This document shows, piece by piece, positions 32,556 to 40,787 of a stretch of DNA of 64,000 bases. Numbering within the stretch: the stretch's first letter is position 1; each line of letters starts with the position of its first letter. Under the pieces are notes generated by a model. It saw nothing but the letters and a program-made list of their open reading frames with translations. It searched no databases and was not told the origin of the DNA. The DNA is from an uncultured Pseudomonas sp. (lineage in GTDB: Bacteria; Pseudomonadota; Gammaproteobacteria; Pseudomonadales; Pseudomonadaceae). Made by a program: the position numbers and the translations under genes. The stretch lies in NCBI RefSeq assembly GCF_946885955.1, contig NZ_CAMPHI010000013.1, positions 1 to 64,000 on the forward strand, written 5' to 3'.

Positions 32556-33827
32556 TCATAGGCGAATCGACAGGCCATCGGCCAGCGACTGCCGATAGGC
32601 GCGCCAAGCCGGCACGCAGCCGATCAGCAGGGCGGCCGCCAGGATAGCGCCGAGCAGCGTCCACTCATAGCTGGTTGGTGCGGCGAGCGGCAGATACAGG
32701 CCGTAGTTGGCCTGCACATAGCTTTGCGCCGCGGCGATGCCGCCGTACAGCAGCGATACGCCAACCAATACGCCGGCCAGCGCCAGGGCGAAGGCTTCCA
32801 CAATCAGCAGGCTGGCGATATGCCAGGGGCGCGCACCGACCGAGCGCAGAATCGCCATTTCGCGGCGGCGCTCGTTGAGGCTGGTAAGGATCGCCGTGAG
32901 CATGCCGATCAGGCCGGTCAGCACGACGAACAGCGACACCACGAACAGCGCTTTTTCCGCCGTGCCCATCAGGCTCCACAGTTCCTGCAGGGCGACGCCG
33001 GGGAGAATCGCCAGCAGCGGCTCGCCGCGGAACTCGTTGATCTCGCGTTGCAGGCTGAAGGTGGCGATCTTGCTGTTGAGGCCGAGGAGAAACGCGGTGA
33101 TCTGTTTCGGCTGCAGATCCATGTTTCTGGCTTGCTCGGCACTGACCACGCCGGCGCCACGGGCCGGCATGCCGTTTTGCCAGTCGATGTGCAGCGCTTC
33201 CATCCCGCCCAGGGAAATATGCAGGGTGCGATCCACCGGGGTGCCGGTGCGTTCGAGAATGCCGACCACGGTGAAGGGCTTGTCGTCGTGCTTGACCAGG
33301 CTGATGGTCGCCACGCCGTGGGCCAGCACCAGTTTATCGCCCAGCTTGTATTTCAGTGCCTGGGCCACCTCCGCGCCCAGTACCACCTCGAACGGATCGC
33401 TGGCGAAGGCGCGGCCCTCGGCGATCTTCAGTGGCTGGCTGCGGGCATAGCGGTAGTGTTCGAAATATGCCGGGCTGGTGCCCATCACCCGGTAGCCGCG
33501 GTGCGAGTCACCCAGGGAAATCGGGATCGCCCACTTGACCTGGGGATGGGCGGCGAAGCGTTCGAAACTGTCCCAACGAATATTGTTGGTGGCGTTGCCG
33601 ATGCGAAACACCGAATACAACAACAGATTAACGCTGCCCGAGCGCGCGCCGACGACCAGGTCGGTGCCGCTGATGGTATTGGCGAAGCTGGCGCGGGCCT
33701 CGGTGCGCACCCGCTCGACGGCGAGTAGCAGGCACACGGAAAGCGCGATGGCGAACATTGTCAGCAGCGCGGTAAAGCGGCGATTACCCAGGCTGGCGAG
33801 GGCGAGACGCAATAAATACACCTTCAA
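32556..33827 (-). CDS. ABC transporter permease (FtsX/MacB type)
   Basis: The 423-residue protein has one N-terminal helix (about 18-40), a large periplasmic MacB-PCD-like domain and three C-terminal helices (from about residue 290). This is the FtsX/MacB topology. Such permeases transmit mechanical force rather than forming a channel and often move lipoproteins, small peptides or metallophores. Its ATG overlaps the end of the ATPase gene (4 nt). It belongs to the zinc-controlled operon. Confidence 0.88.
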   Translation of the reverse strand: MKVYLLRLALASLGNRRFTALLTMFAIALSVCLLLAVERVRTEARASFANTISGTDLVVGARSGSVNLLLYSVFRIGNATNNIRWDSFERFAAHPQVKWAIPISLGDSHRGYRVMGTSPAYFEHYRYARSQPLKIAEGRAFASDPFEVVLGAEVAQALKYKLGDKLVLAHGVATISLVKHDDKPFTVVGILERTGTPVDRTLHISLGGMEALHIDWQNGMPARGAGVVSAEQARNMDLQPKQITAFLLGLNSKIATFSLQREINEFRGEPLLAILPGVALQELWSLMGTAEKALFVVSLFVVLTGLIGMLTAILTSLNERRREMAILRSVGARPWHIASLLIVEAFALALAGVLVGVSLLYGGIAAAQSYVQANYGLYLPLAAPTSYEWTLLGAILAAALLIGCVPAWRAYRQSLADGLSIRL

Positions 33828-34534
33828 ATCTCCGTCAATTGGGTTGCGCGGTTGAGTTCGGCCAGCGATAGGTTGCGGTCGAACAGATGCGCCAGGCTCT
33901 GGTCATGGCTGACGAACAGCAGGCTCGAGCCGGCCGCGCGACATTCGGCGAACAGCAGTTCGATAAAGGCCTCGCGGGCATCGGCGTCGAGGGCCGAAGT
34001 CGGTTCGTCGGCGATCACCAGTTCAGGCTGGCCGATCAGTGCGCGGGCGGCGGCCACTCGCTGTTGCTGGCCGATCGACAGGGTGTCGGCGCGCCGTTCG
34101 AGCAGGCGCGCGTCGCCCAGGCCGAGATGATCGAGCAGGGCGGCTGCGGCATTGTCGACGCTGCCATGGCGCTGGCTCGCGCGCTGCTTGCGCAGCTTGG
34201 AGAAGTGGCAGGGTAGCTCGACGTTTTCCCGTACCGAAAGAAACGGCAGCAAATTGAATTGCTGAAAGATGTAGCCGGTGTGGTCGACGCGAAAACGATC
34301 GCGGGCGCCGGCGGACAAGGTGCTCAGATTCTGACCGAGCAGCTCGATGCGGCCGCGGCCGGGTTTCTGCACGCCGCCCAGCAAGCCGAGTAGGGTGGTC
34401 TTGCCGCTGCCGCTGGGGCCCTTGAGGAACAGGGTTTCGCCGCGTAGCAGGGTGAAGCTGGGAATATCCAGCAGTTCCGCCTGGCCGGGCCAGGCGAAAC
34501 CGAGGTCGGAAAGTTCGATCAGTGCTTGGGACAT
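33824..34534 (-). CDS. ABC transporter ATP-binding protein (MacB/LolD type)
   Basis: The 236-residue protein has Walker A GPSGSGKTT near residue 39, the Q-loop FQQFNLLPFLSV, the signature TLSIGQQQRVAAARAL and Walker B ELVIADEPTSALD, followed by the switch histidine in SHDQ. The signature LSIGQ departs slightly from LSGGQ. It pairs with the overlapping FtsX-type permease. Confidence 0.9.
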   Translation of the reverse strand: MSQALIELSDLGFAWPGQAELLDIPSFTLLRGETLFLKGPSGSGKTTLLGLLGGVQKPGRGRIELLGQNLSTLSAGARDRFRVDHTGYIFQQFNLLPFLSVRENVELPCHFSKLRKQRASQRHGSVDNAAAALLDHLGLGDARLLERRADTLSIGQQQRVAAARALIGQPELVIADEPTSALDADAREAFIELLFAECRAAGSSLLFVSHDQSLAHLFDRNLSLAELNRATQLTEI

Positions 34535-34619
34535 GGTCTACCGCGGATTGGTGGTCAGCCGACAGCATAGGGGATTCGCCCGTGTCTGTCGGCGGGAAGC
34601 GAGCATTGCCCGGGTAAGA

Positions 34620-35162
34620 TCAGAAATCCAGATGCGCCTGCGCCGGGGTCATTTCGGCGCCTTGCTGGCCAGTGCGACCAATCAGCTGCACGGCGATCTT
34701 GTGGGTCGCGGGAAATTGTTCGAACAGCTTGCTCAGGTCCAACTGCCGCAGCGCGTCCGGCTGGTTGCAAGTGAGGCTGTAATCGGCATCGACATCGCTG
34801 TGCTCATGGCCTTCTTCGTCATGTTTCGCGTCGCTGAACAGCGGGCTGTCCACTGCGCTCTTGGTCAGGCTGCAGTCGGCGGAGGCAGGCAGGTTGAACA
34901 GTTGCAGGGGCTGTTCCAGAGCCGCCTTGGCCGCGGCGACCCGGGCCCGGTCAGCCTCGCTAGCGGCTGGGTGTTCGAAACCGACGATGTTCATGGCCGG
35001 GCTTTCCAACTGAATTTCCAGGGTATTGCCATCCAACGCCACATTGAGGCTGGCAACACCATGTTCGTGTTTGCCGAGGCTGCCATGTTCGTCCTCGTGG
35101 TCATGCGCATGGGCCAGGGCGAGGGGAAGCAGGACGAAGGGTAGGGCGAGGAGGAGGCGCAT
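34620..35162 (-). CDS. DUF2796 histidine-rich periplasmic zinc-binding protein
   Basis: The 180-residue protein has a signal peptide ending ALAHA, and the mature end is rich in His, Asp and Glu (HDHEDEHGSLGKHEHG). A second cluster is DAKHDEEGHEHSDVDAD. These suit zinc binding in the periplasm. It is the first gene of the minus-strand operon, 28 bp downstream of the Zur-like box. ATG 35162 is chosen for the signal peptide; the longer reading to 35594 covers the operator. In P. aeruginosa the counterpart (PA4063) is strongly induced in zinc shortage. Confidence 0.87.
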   Translation of the reverse strand: MRLLLALPFVLLPLALAHAHDHEDEHGSLGKHEHGVASLNVALDGNTLEIQLESPAMNIVGFEHPAASEADRARVAAAKAALEQPLQLFNLPASADCSLTKSAVDSPLFSDAKHDEEGHEHSDVDADYSLTCNQPDALRQLDLSKLFEQFPATHKIAVQLIGRTGQQGAEMTPAQAHLDF

Positions 35163-35190
35163 CGATGGGTACTCCGAAGACGTTGTGGTT

Positions 35191-35206
35191 GTTATGTTAT
35201 AACAGC
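35191..35206. promoter_or_regulatory. Zur box
   Basis: GTTATGTTATAACAGC contains the perfect palindrome TGTTATAACA (35195-35204) and differs from the gamma-proteobacterial Zur core ATGTTATAACAT at one place. It is 28 bp before the DUF2796 start and between divergent genes. Repression by zinc-loaded Zur is the expected mode. Confidence 0.85.
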
Positions 35207-35286
35207 TTAAGTGTCGTTCGAGCAATTGCTGTTTGGCGGCCATCGCCCGGCATGGCAGCATGCGCGGAACGACAGGGGGACGGGAT

Positions 35287-35643
35287 ATGCTGCGAATCAA
35301 GGGGCGGGTCGGTGACTGGCCGGTGGACCTGACCGTGGAGTTGGATAGCGAGGACTGGGCGCAACTGGCGCAGCACCTCACGCCGAGTGCGTCGGCCGAG
35401 CCGGTGCCTGCCGTTAAGCCCGCCGCCACGCCGGTGCCGGGCGATGCCTTGTGGCAAACCACGCTGGACCTGCTGCGCAGCGCCGGGCAGATCGACGGCC
35501 CGCAGTTGCTCGGGCAACTGGCCGCGCTGGCCGGTGGCGAGGCGGCCGGCAAGCGCCTGCTGGTGCGCCTGCGCCACTGCGGCCAGGTGCGCATGGAAGC
35601 CGGGGCGGATGCACCTGTCTATCATTGGGCGGGCGAACCATAA
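35287..35643 (+). CDS. Hypothetical protein, divergent from the zinc operon
   Basis: The 118-residue protein, beginning MLRIKGRVGDWPVDLTVEL, is not one I recognise. A small N-terminal beta-rich part is followed by a Pro/Ala linker (about 40-55) and a helical C-terminal part (LWQTTLDLLRSAGQIDGPQLL...) ending VRMEAGADAPVYHW. The end resembles a winged-helix wing, but this is only a suggestion. ATG 35287 follows a purine-rich GGGGGACGGG. Upstream in-frame ATGs (35260, 35233) are less likely. The Zur box lies 81 bp upstream, so joint control is possible. Confidence 0.65.
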   Translation: MLRIKGRVGDWPVDLTVELDSEDWAQLAQHLTPSASAEPVPAVKPAATPVPGDALWQTTLDLLRSAGQIDGPQLLGQLAALAGGEAAGKRLLVRLRHCGQVRMEAGADAPVYHWAGEP

Positions 35644-35714
35644 CGATCGTGAAGCCTTTTAAGGATTGCGCCGATTGCCCTGAGCGCGAAATGGCGGGCA
35701 GAGGCGCTGATCGA

Positions 35715-36587
35715 TCAAGAGCTTCCCAGCAGTTCGTTGAGGATGCTCAAGTTGAAATGCCTGCGCATCGTAACGGCGAAGAACTGTTCGGCAATTTCCG
35801 GAATTTCGGCATATAGCTCGAGCATCCCCGATTGCAGCTCATCCTGAACCACCACCGCCGGCAGCAGGGCCAGATCGCCCGAGTCACGGGCCAGCAGGCG
35901 CAGCATGGCCATGTCGTCGACCTCGGCGCAGATGCTCGGGGTCAGGCCGCGGCTGTTGCACCAGAGTTCGAATTGACTGCGGATGTCACTGCTGCGCCCG
36001 GGCACGATCAGCCGTGCTTGTTGCAGGTCGCGTGACAGGTCGAAGGGCTGCGCGCTGGCGCGTGGCGGACCGACCAGACAGACCGCTTGCCGATCCACCA
36101 GCAGGCAGCGCCAGGCCCGCTGCCCGTCGCCGCTGACTGCCTGGTTGCTCAGCACCACGTCGAGCTTATGCAGCGCCAGCCGCTCCAGCAGTTCGTCCAG
36201 GCTGCCGGATTCGAGCGTGATGCGCAGATCGGTGCGGCCGAGGAAGGGCCTTAACAGGTTCTCCTGGAAGTTCCTCGACAGGGTCGCCACCGCCCCGATG
36301 CGCAGCGGCTGGTTATCCTGCCGGGCGCTTTGCAGGGTCATCTGCAGTTCACTGCCAAGGGCGAAGATGCTTTCGGCATAGTCCAGCACCAGGCGCCCGG
36401 CCTCGGTCAGCAAGAGACTGCGCCCGGAGCGGATGAACAGCGCGTGGCCCAGTTGATCCTCCAGGGCGCGGATCTGCGTCGACAGGGCGGACTGCGAGAC
36501 ATGCAGGGCCTGCGCTGCGCGGGTCAGGTTGCCTTCCTTGGCGACGGCCCAGAAGTAGTGCAGGTGGTGAAAATTCAGTCGGCGCAT
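35715..36587 (-). CDS. LysR-family transcriptional regulator, divergent from dabBA
   Basis: The 290-residue protein has an N-terminal winged helix-turn-helix (about 5-62) with MRRLNFHHLHYFWAVAKEGN and ALHVSQSALSTQIRALEDQLG. A LysR substrate-binding domain follows, of the NhaR-like kind. It starts 104 bp from dabB and runs the other way, with an inverted repeat in between. LysR-type genes often neighbour carbon-concentrating genes (CbbR/CcmR type), so control of dabBA by bicarbonate, carbon state or pH is an inference. Confidence 0.9.
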   Translation of the reverse strand: MRRLNFHHLHYFWAVAKEGNLTRAAQALHVSQSALSTQIRALEDQLGHALFIRSGRSLLLTEAGRLVLDYAESIFALGSELQMTLQSARQDNQPLRIGAVATLSRNFQENLLRPFLGRTDLRITLESGSLDELLERLALHKLDVVLSNQAVSGDGQRAWRCLLVDRQAVCLVGPPRASAQPFDLSRDLQQARLIVPGRSSDIRSQFELWCNSRGLTPSICAEVDDMAMLRLLARDSGDLALLPAVVVQDELQSGMLELYAEIPEIAEQFFAVTMRRHFNLSILNELLGSS

Positions 36588-36624
36588 GCGCTGTTCTCTA
36601 AAAGTGAATGATCAATTCTTATCT

Positions 36625-36641
36625 ATCTATTTTTATTAGAT
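36625..36641. promoter_or_regulatory. LysR-type operator candidate between lysR and dabB
   Basis: ATCTA-N7-TAGAT is a perfect inverted repeat with the T-N11-A form expected of LysR sites. It lies in an AT-rich stretch within a 104-bp divergent gap in otherwise GC-rich DNA. Binding by the neighbouring regulator is an inference. Confidence 0.5.
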
Positions 36642-36691
36642 CAAGCGCTACCGGAGACTACCGCCATCGAACCGCTGCGGAGATTTCCCCC

Positions 36692-38218
36692 ATGCCCCCT
36701 GTCTTTTTCCATCTGGCCGAGCTGCTGCCCTGGGTCTATGCCCTGGCGCTGCCGGCGGTGGCCTTGTGCCGAACCCCGCTGCACTGCTGGTGGCCGGCCC
36801 GCGTAGCCGGTTACGGCGGTTTTGCCCTGGTGCTGGTCGCACTGCTGCAGGCGCTGCTGGACGGACAGGACAACGACCGCCTGGGTTTGGCGATGGCCAG
36901 CCTGGTGAGCCTGCTGGCGCTGGTCATCATCGATTACTCCCGTCGCTATCTGGACGGTGAGCCGGGCCAGCGGCGTTATGTGCTGGCGCTGCTCGTCACC
37001 CTGGCGGCGGTGGCCACGGTGGTGACCAGCGGCGATCTCTATGCGTTGGTCGGCGCCTGGATAGTCTCCAGCCTGAGCCTGCACCAACTGCTCACCTTCT
37101 ACCGCGACCGACCCATGGCGTTGGTGGTGGCGCACAAGAAATTTCTCGCCAGTCGCCTGGCCGATCTCTGCCTGCTGCTGGCCACGCTGCTACTGGTGCG
37201 GGCCACGGGCGACAGCAGCATCGCGTCGATTCTCGAGCAGGTGGCGGTACGCTTGCAGGCCTCCGCTGGCCTGGGCTGGGACCTGCAGCTGGCTGCCGCG
37301 CTGCTGGCGTTGACGGTGATCCTCAAGTCCGCCCAGCTGCCGGTGCATGGCTGGCTGATTCAGGTGATGGAGGCGCCGACCCCGGTGTCGGCGCTACTGC
37401 ATGCCGGGCTGGTCAACCTCGGCGGTTTCCTGCTGCTGCGCTTCGCCCCGCTGCTTTCCGCCGCGGCGCCGGCGCAAACCCTGCTGGTGGTGGTCGGCGG
37501 CCTGACCGCGGTGCTCGCCGCCCTGGTGATGATGACCCGCGTCAGCATCAAGGTGCGCCTGGCCTGGTCCACCTGCGCACAGATGGGCCTGATGTTGGTG
37601 GAGTGCGGCCTGGGACTGTACGAGTTGGCCCTGGTGCACCTGCTGGCGCATTCGCTGTACAAGGCATATGCCTTCCTCGCCGCCGGCGAAACGGTGGCGC
37701 AGGCCCGGCAGCGTGCCCTGCAACCGCGGTGGCCGGCGCCCACCCTGAACAGCCTGCTGCCGGCCCTGCTGACGGCGGCGCTGGGCCTGGCGCTGCTGCA
37801 GGGGCTCTGGTACTGGCTGCTGCCGGGGCATGAGCTGCCCCTGGTGGCCCTGACCATCCTCGCCATCGGTCTGGCGCCCTGGTGTTTGCGCCTGGGCAAC
37901 CCGCTCTACGGGTTGGCCATGTTCGGCCTGCTGCTGGGCGCCTACTTGCTCTGGCACCAGGCCGCGACCTGGATGCTGGGGAGTAACGCGCCGGCTGCAC
38001 CCTTGCCCCTGACTCTGTTGGCGCTGGCCTTGTTTGTCGGCCTCTACCTGCTGCAGGCCTCGATTCTCGCCCGGCCGCAAGGTGCGCTGGCGCGGCGCCT
38101 CTATCCCCTGGCGTTCGCCGGCTTCTACCTGGACGAGCATTTCACCCGTCTGACCTTCCGCCTGTGGCCGGTGCGCCCGCTCCAGGCTTCCCCATCCGCC
38201 ACCGGAGACCACCCATGA
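36692..38218 (+). CDS. dabB: DabB, NuoL-like proton-conducting subunit of a DAB inorganic carbon pump
   Basis: The 508-residue membrane protein belongs to the NuoL/MrpA proton-conducting family, with about 13 hydrophobic segments. The family block LKSAQLPVHGWLIQVMEAPTPVSALLHAG (about residues 210-238) carries the channel lysine and histidine, and HKKFLASRL lies near residue 148. There are no other complex I or Mrp subunits nearby. The next gene, overlapping by 4 nt, is DUF2309, the DabA partner. The two form a cation-coupled system that accumulates bicarbonate in the cytoplasm. ATG 36692 is chosen; the open frame from 36608 covers the promoter. Confidence 0.9.
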   Translation: MPPVFFHLAELLPWVYALALPAVALCRTPLHCWWPARVAGYGGFALVLVALLQALLDGQDNDRLGLAMASLVSLLALVIIDYSRRYLDGEPGQRRYVLALLVTLAAVATVVTSGDLYALVGAWIVSSLSLHQLLTFYRDRPMALVVAHKKFLASRLADLCLLLATLLLVRATGDSSIASILEQVAVRLQASAGLGWDLQLAAALLALTVILKSAQLPVHGWLIQVMEAPTPVSALLHAGLVNLGGFLLLRFAPLLSAAAPAQTLLVVVGGLTAVLAALVMMTRVSIKVRLAWSTCAQMGLMLVECGLGLYELALVHLLAHSLYKAYAFLAAGETVAQARQRALQPRWPAPTLNSLLPALLTAALGLALLQGLWYWLLPGHELPLVALTILAIGLAPWCLRLGNPLYGLAMFGLLLGAYLLWHQAATWMLGSNAPAAPLPLTLLALALFVGLYLLQASILARPQGALARRLYPLAFAGFYLDEHFTRLTFRLWPVRPLQASPSATGDHP

Positions 38219-40662
38219 CCGCGCTCGAACACATCCCCGCTCTCGACCGGGATGCCCTGCATGCCGCTGCTCGTCTGGCTTGCGCGCGCGTTGCGCCGAC
38301 CTGGCCACTGGATCGCATGATCGCGGTCAGCCCGCTCTGGGAGCGCCGCGAGCAGCCCTGGCACGAGGTCGCCGCACAGCTCTGGCGGCGCGCCGGCAGC
38401 CGCCTGACCCTGGAGCCCGAGGACTACCGTCAGGCCTGGCGGGAAGGACGCATCGCCGAGCGTCACCTGCACCAGGCGCTCGCCGAGCGCGCGCCGAACT
38501 GGGCGCCGGAGCAGCTGGTGCAAGCTCTGGATGGCCCGGGGGAAACGGCGCGCGGCCTGCCGCTATTGGAGGATATGGCCGATCCCGGTATCGCCCTGCC
38601 GGGCTGGCCGACGCTGATCACCCAGCAAATCGGCCAGTGTTGCGCGGCCTGGTTCGACCACGAGCAGGCCGACTGGCGTCCGAACGAGGTGGGCGGGCTT
38701 TACCCGGCCTGGCGCGCGGCCATGCTGGCGGACCGCGGGCTGAGTGTACTCAGCGCCTGCCGCAGCCTGGGCGAGCGCATCGCGGAGCTGCCGGAAGCAC
38801 CGCAAGCGGTTCTGGAAATCGCCGCGCAGCGCCTCGGGCTGGCAGCCGAAGAGTGGCCGGAGTGGTTCGACTGCCTGCTGCTGCGCAGCCTCGGCTGGGC
38901 CTCCTGGTGCGCCTACCAGGGCTGGCAGGCGCGCTTGCAGGGCCAGGACGACGACAGCCTGCTGCAGTTACTGGCCATTCGCGCGGCGTGGGAATGGCTG
39001 GTGGACGACCGCCAGCGCGACCCGCAAAGCCGTTGGCAACGTTGGCGCACCGATTGGCAGGCGGCGCGGCAGCAGTCGCCCAGTGCAAGCTGGCAGGCCC
39101 TGCAGCTCTGGCAGCGGGCCGACGAGCTGGCCTGGCAGGAGCAGCTGCAGCAGCGCCTGTGCCGGCCGCAGCCGTTCGCCCAAGCGGCGCCGCCCCTGGC
39201 CAAGCTGCTCTTCTGCATCGACGTGCGTTCCGAGCCGCTGCGGCGGGCGCTGGAACAGCTCTGTCCCGAGCTGGAGACTGGCGGTTTTGCCGGCTTCTTC
39301 GGCCTGCCGATTGCTTATACGCCGCTGGGCACGACGGCCACGCGCCCGCAGTTGCCGGGCCTGCTCGCCCCGCAACTGCAGGTCAGCGACAGCAGCGGCG
39401 ATGCCGCACAGGATCATCGCCTGGCGCAGCGGCGTCAGGCGCGCCTGGCCCGGCAGGGGCGCTGGCGCCTGTTCGAACGCCTGCCGGCCTCGACCTTCAC
39501 TCTGGTCGAGAGCATCGGCCTGGGTTATGCCGGCGCCCTGCTCGGGCGCACCTGGGGCCTGCTCAAGGACGGCGCAGAGGCGCATCGCAACGCCTGGCGC
39601 GCTGACGAGTGGGCGCAACTGAATCCGGCACTGGCGGCCATGCCACTGGCGCAAAAAACCGAATTGGCCGCGCGCATCCTCCAGGCCATGGGGTTGGGCG
39701 CCGCGGTGCCGCCACTGCTGGTACTGCTCGGGCATGGCAGCCAAAGCGCGAACAACCCGCAGGCGGCGGGTCTCGACTGTGGCGCCTGCTGTGGCCAGAG
39801 CGGTGAGATCAACGCCCGCCTGCTCGCCGACCTGCTGAACGACGCCGAGGTGCGCGCTACGCTGCGCGAACAGGGGCGCGAGTTGCCGGCCCACTGTCAT
39901 GTACTGGCCGGGCTGCACAACACCAGCACCGATGAGGTGCAACTGTTCGCCTATGAGGCCCTCCCGGCCGCGCTACAGCCGAGCTGGCAGCGCCTGCGCC
40001 AGGCGCTGGATCAGGCCGGTGCGCAGGTGCGTCGCGAGCGCGCCGCGCGCCTGGGTCTGACATCCCTGGCGAATCAGCCGCCGCAACTCCTCGGGAGCTT
40101 GCGCCGCCGCGCCCGCGACTGGGCGCAAACCCGTCCGGAATGGGGGCTGGCCGGCAACGCCGCGTTCATCGCCGCCCCTCGCACCCGCACCCGTGGCGTG
40201 GACCTCGAGGGGCGCGCCTTCCTGCACGACTACGACTGGCGCCAGGATGCCGAAGGGCGGGTGCTGGAGCTGATCATGACCGCGCCTATGGTGGTGGCGC
40301 ACTGGATCAACCTGCAGTACTTCACCTCGACCACCGACAACCTGCGCTTCGGCAGCGGCAACAAGGTGCTGCACAACGTGGTGGGCGGGCATATCGGCGT
40401 GTTCGAGGGCAACGGTGGCGACCTGCGCATCGGCCTGGCACGCCAATCGCTGCACGACGGCCAGCGCTGGCTGCACCGGCCGCTGCGCCTACACGCGGTG
40501 ATCGAGGCGCCGCGGGCGATGATCGACAGGGTGCTCGGCGAGCATGCGCTGGTGCGCGATCTGGTGGACAACGACTGGCTCTACCTGCTGCGTCTGGATA
40601 GCCGCACGACGCGGCTGGAGCGGCGCGACGCCAAGGGCTGGCAGGGTCTGGAAGACGCATGA
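38215..40662 (+). CDS. dabA: DabA (DUF2309), beta-carbonic-anhydrase-like subunit of the DAB pump
   Basis: The 815-residue protein belongs to DUF2309/PF10070. The zinc-site residues of Halothiobacillus DabA (C351, D353, H524, C539) have exact counterparts here with the same spacing: Cys334 and Asp336 in LLFCIDVRSE, His507 in LLGHGSQSANNP, and Cys522 in GLDCGACCGQ. This suggests a working one-way hydration site on the inner face of the membrane, driven by DabB. ATG 38215 overlaps the dabB stop (ATGA). Sua5 follows on the other strand. Confidence 0.92.
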   Translation: MTALEHIPALDRDALHAAARLACARVAPTWPLDRMIAVSPLWERREQPWHEVAAQLWRRAGSRLTLEPEDYRQAWREGRIAERHLHQALAERAPNWAPEQLVQALDGPGETARGLPLLEDMADPGIALPGWPTLITQQIGQCCAAWFDHEQADWRPNEVGGLYPAWRAAMLADRGLSVLSACRSLGERIAELPEAPQAVLEIAAQRLGLAAEEWPEWFDCLLLRSLGWASWCAYQGWQARLQGQDDDSLLQLLAIRAAWEWLVDDRQRDPQSRWQRWRTDWQAARQQSPSASWQALQLWQRADELAWQEQLQQRLCRPQPFAQAAPPLAKLLFCIDVRSEPLRRALEQLCPELETGGFAGFFGLPIAYTPLGTTATRPQLPGLLAPQLQVSDSSGDAAQDHRLAQRRQARLARQGRWRLFERLPASTFTLVESIGLGYAGALLGRTWGLLKDGAEAHRNAWRADEWAQLNPALAAMPLAQKTELAARILQAMGLGAAVPPLLVLLGHGSQSANNPQAAGLDCGACCGQSGEINARLLADLLNDAEVRATLREQGRELPAHCHVLAGLHNTSTDEVQLFAYEALPAALQPSWQRLRQALDQAGAQVRRERAARLGLTSLANQPPQLLGSLRRRARDWAQTRPEWGLAGNAAFIAAPRTRTRGVDLEGRAFLHDYDWRQDAEGRVLELIMTAPMVVAHWINLQYFTSTTDNLRFGSGNKVLHNVVGGHIGVFEGNGGDLRIGLARQSLHDGQRWLHRPLRLHAVIEAPRAMIDRVLGEHALVRDLVDNDWLYLLRLDSRTTRLERRDAKGWQGLEDA

Positions 40663-40787
40663 ACGACGCCCGTCGCGTCCCCCCGGAACGCGGCGGGCGA
40701 GCAGACGTAGCCCTCGATCTTGTGCTTTTCCATCGAACCGTCCTGATCGTGATCGATGACCCGCCCTGGCACTACCGGAGTAGCTGC

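Noticed and set aside
38280..39605. Plus-strand ORF of 441 codons in another frame of dabA
   Set aside because: An Ala/Arg/Gly-rich shadow frame; dabA carries the conserved zinc residues in its own frame.
40581..40772. Small minus-strand ORF with a His/Glu-rich start (MEKHKIEGYVC) near the end of dabA
   Set aside because: Its second half is an antisense frame of dabA, it lacks a ribosome-binding site and no family is recognised; perhaps a decayed fragment.
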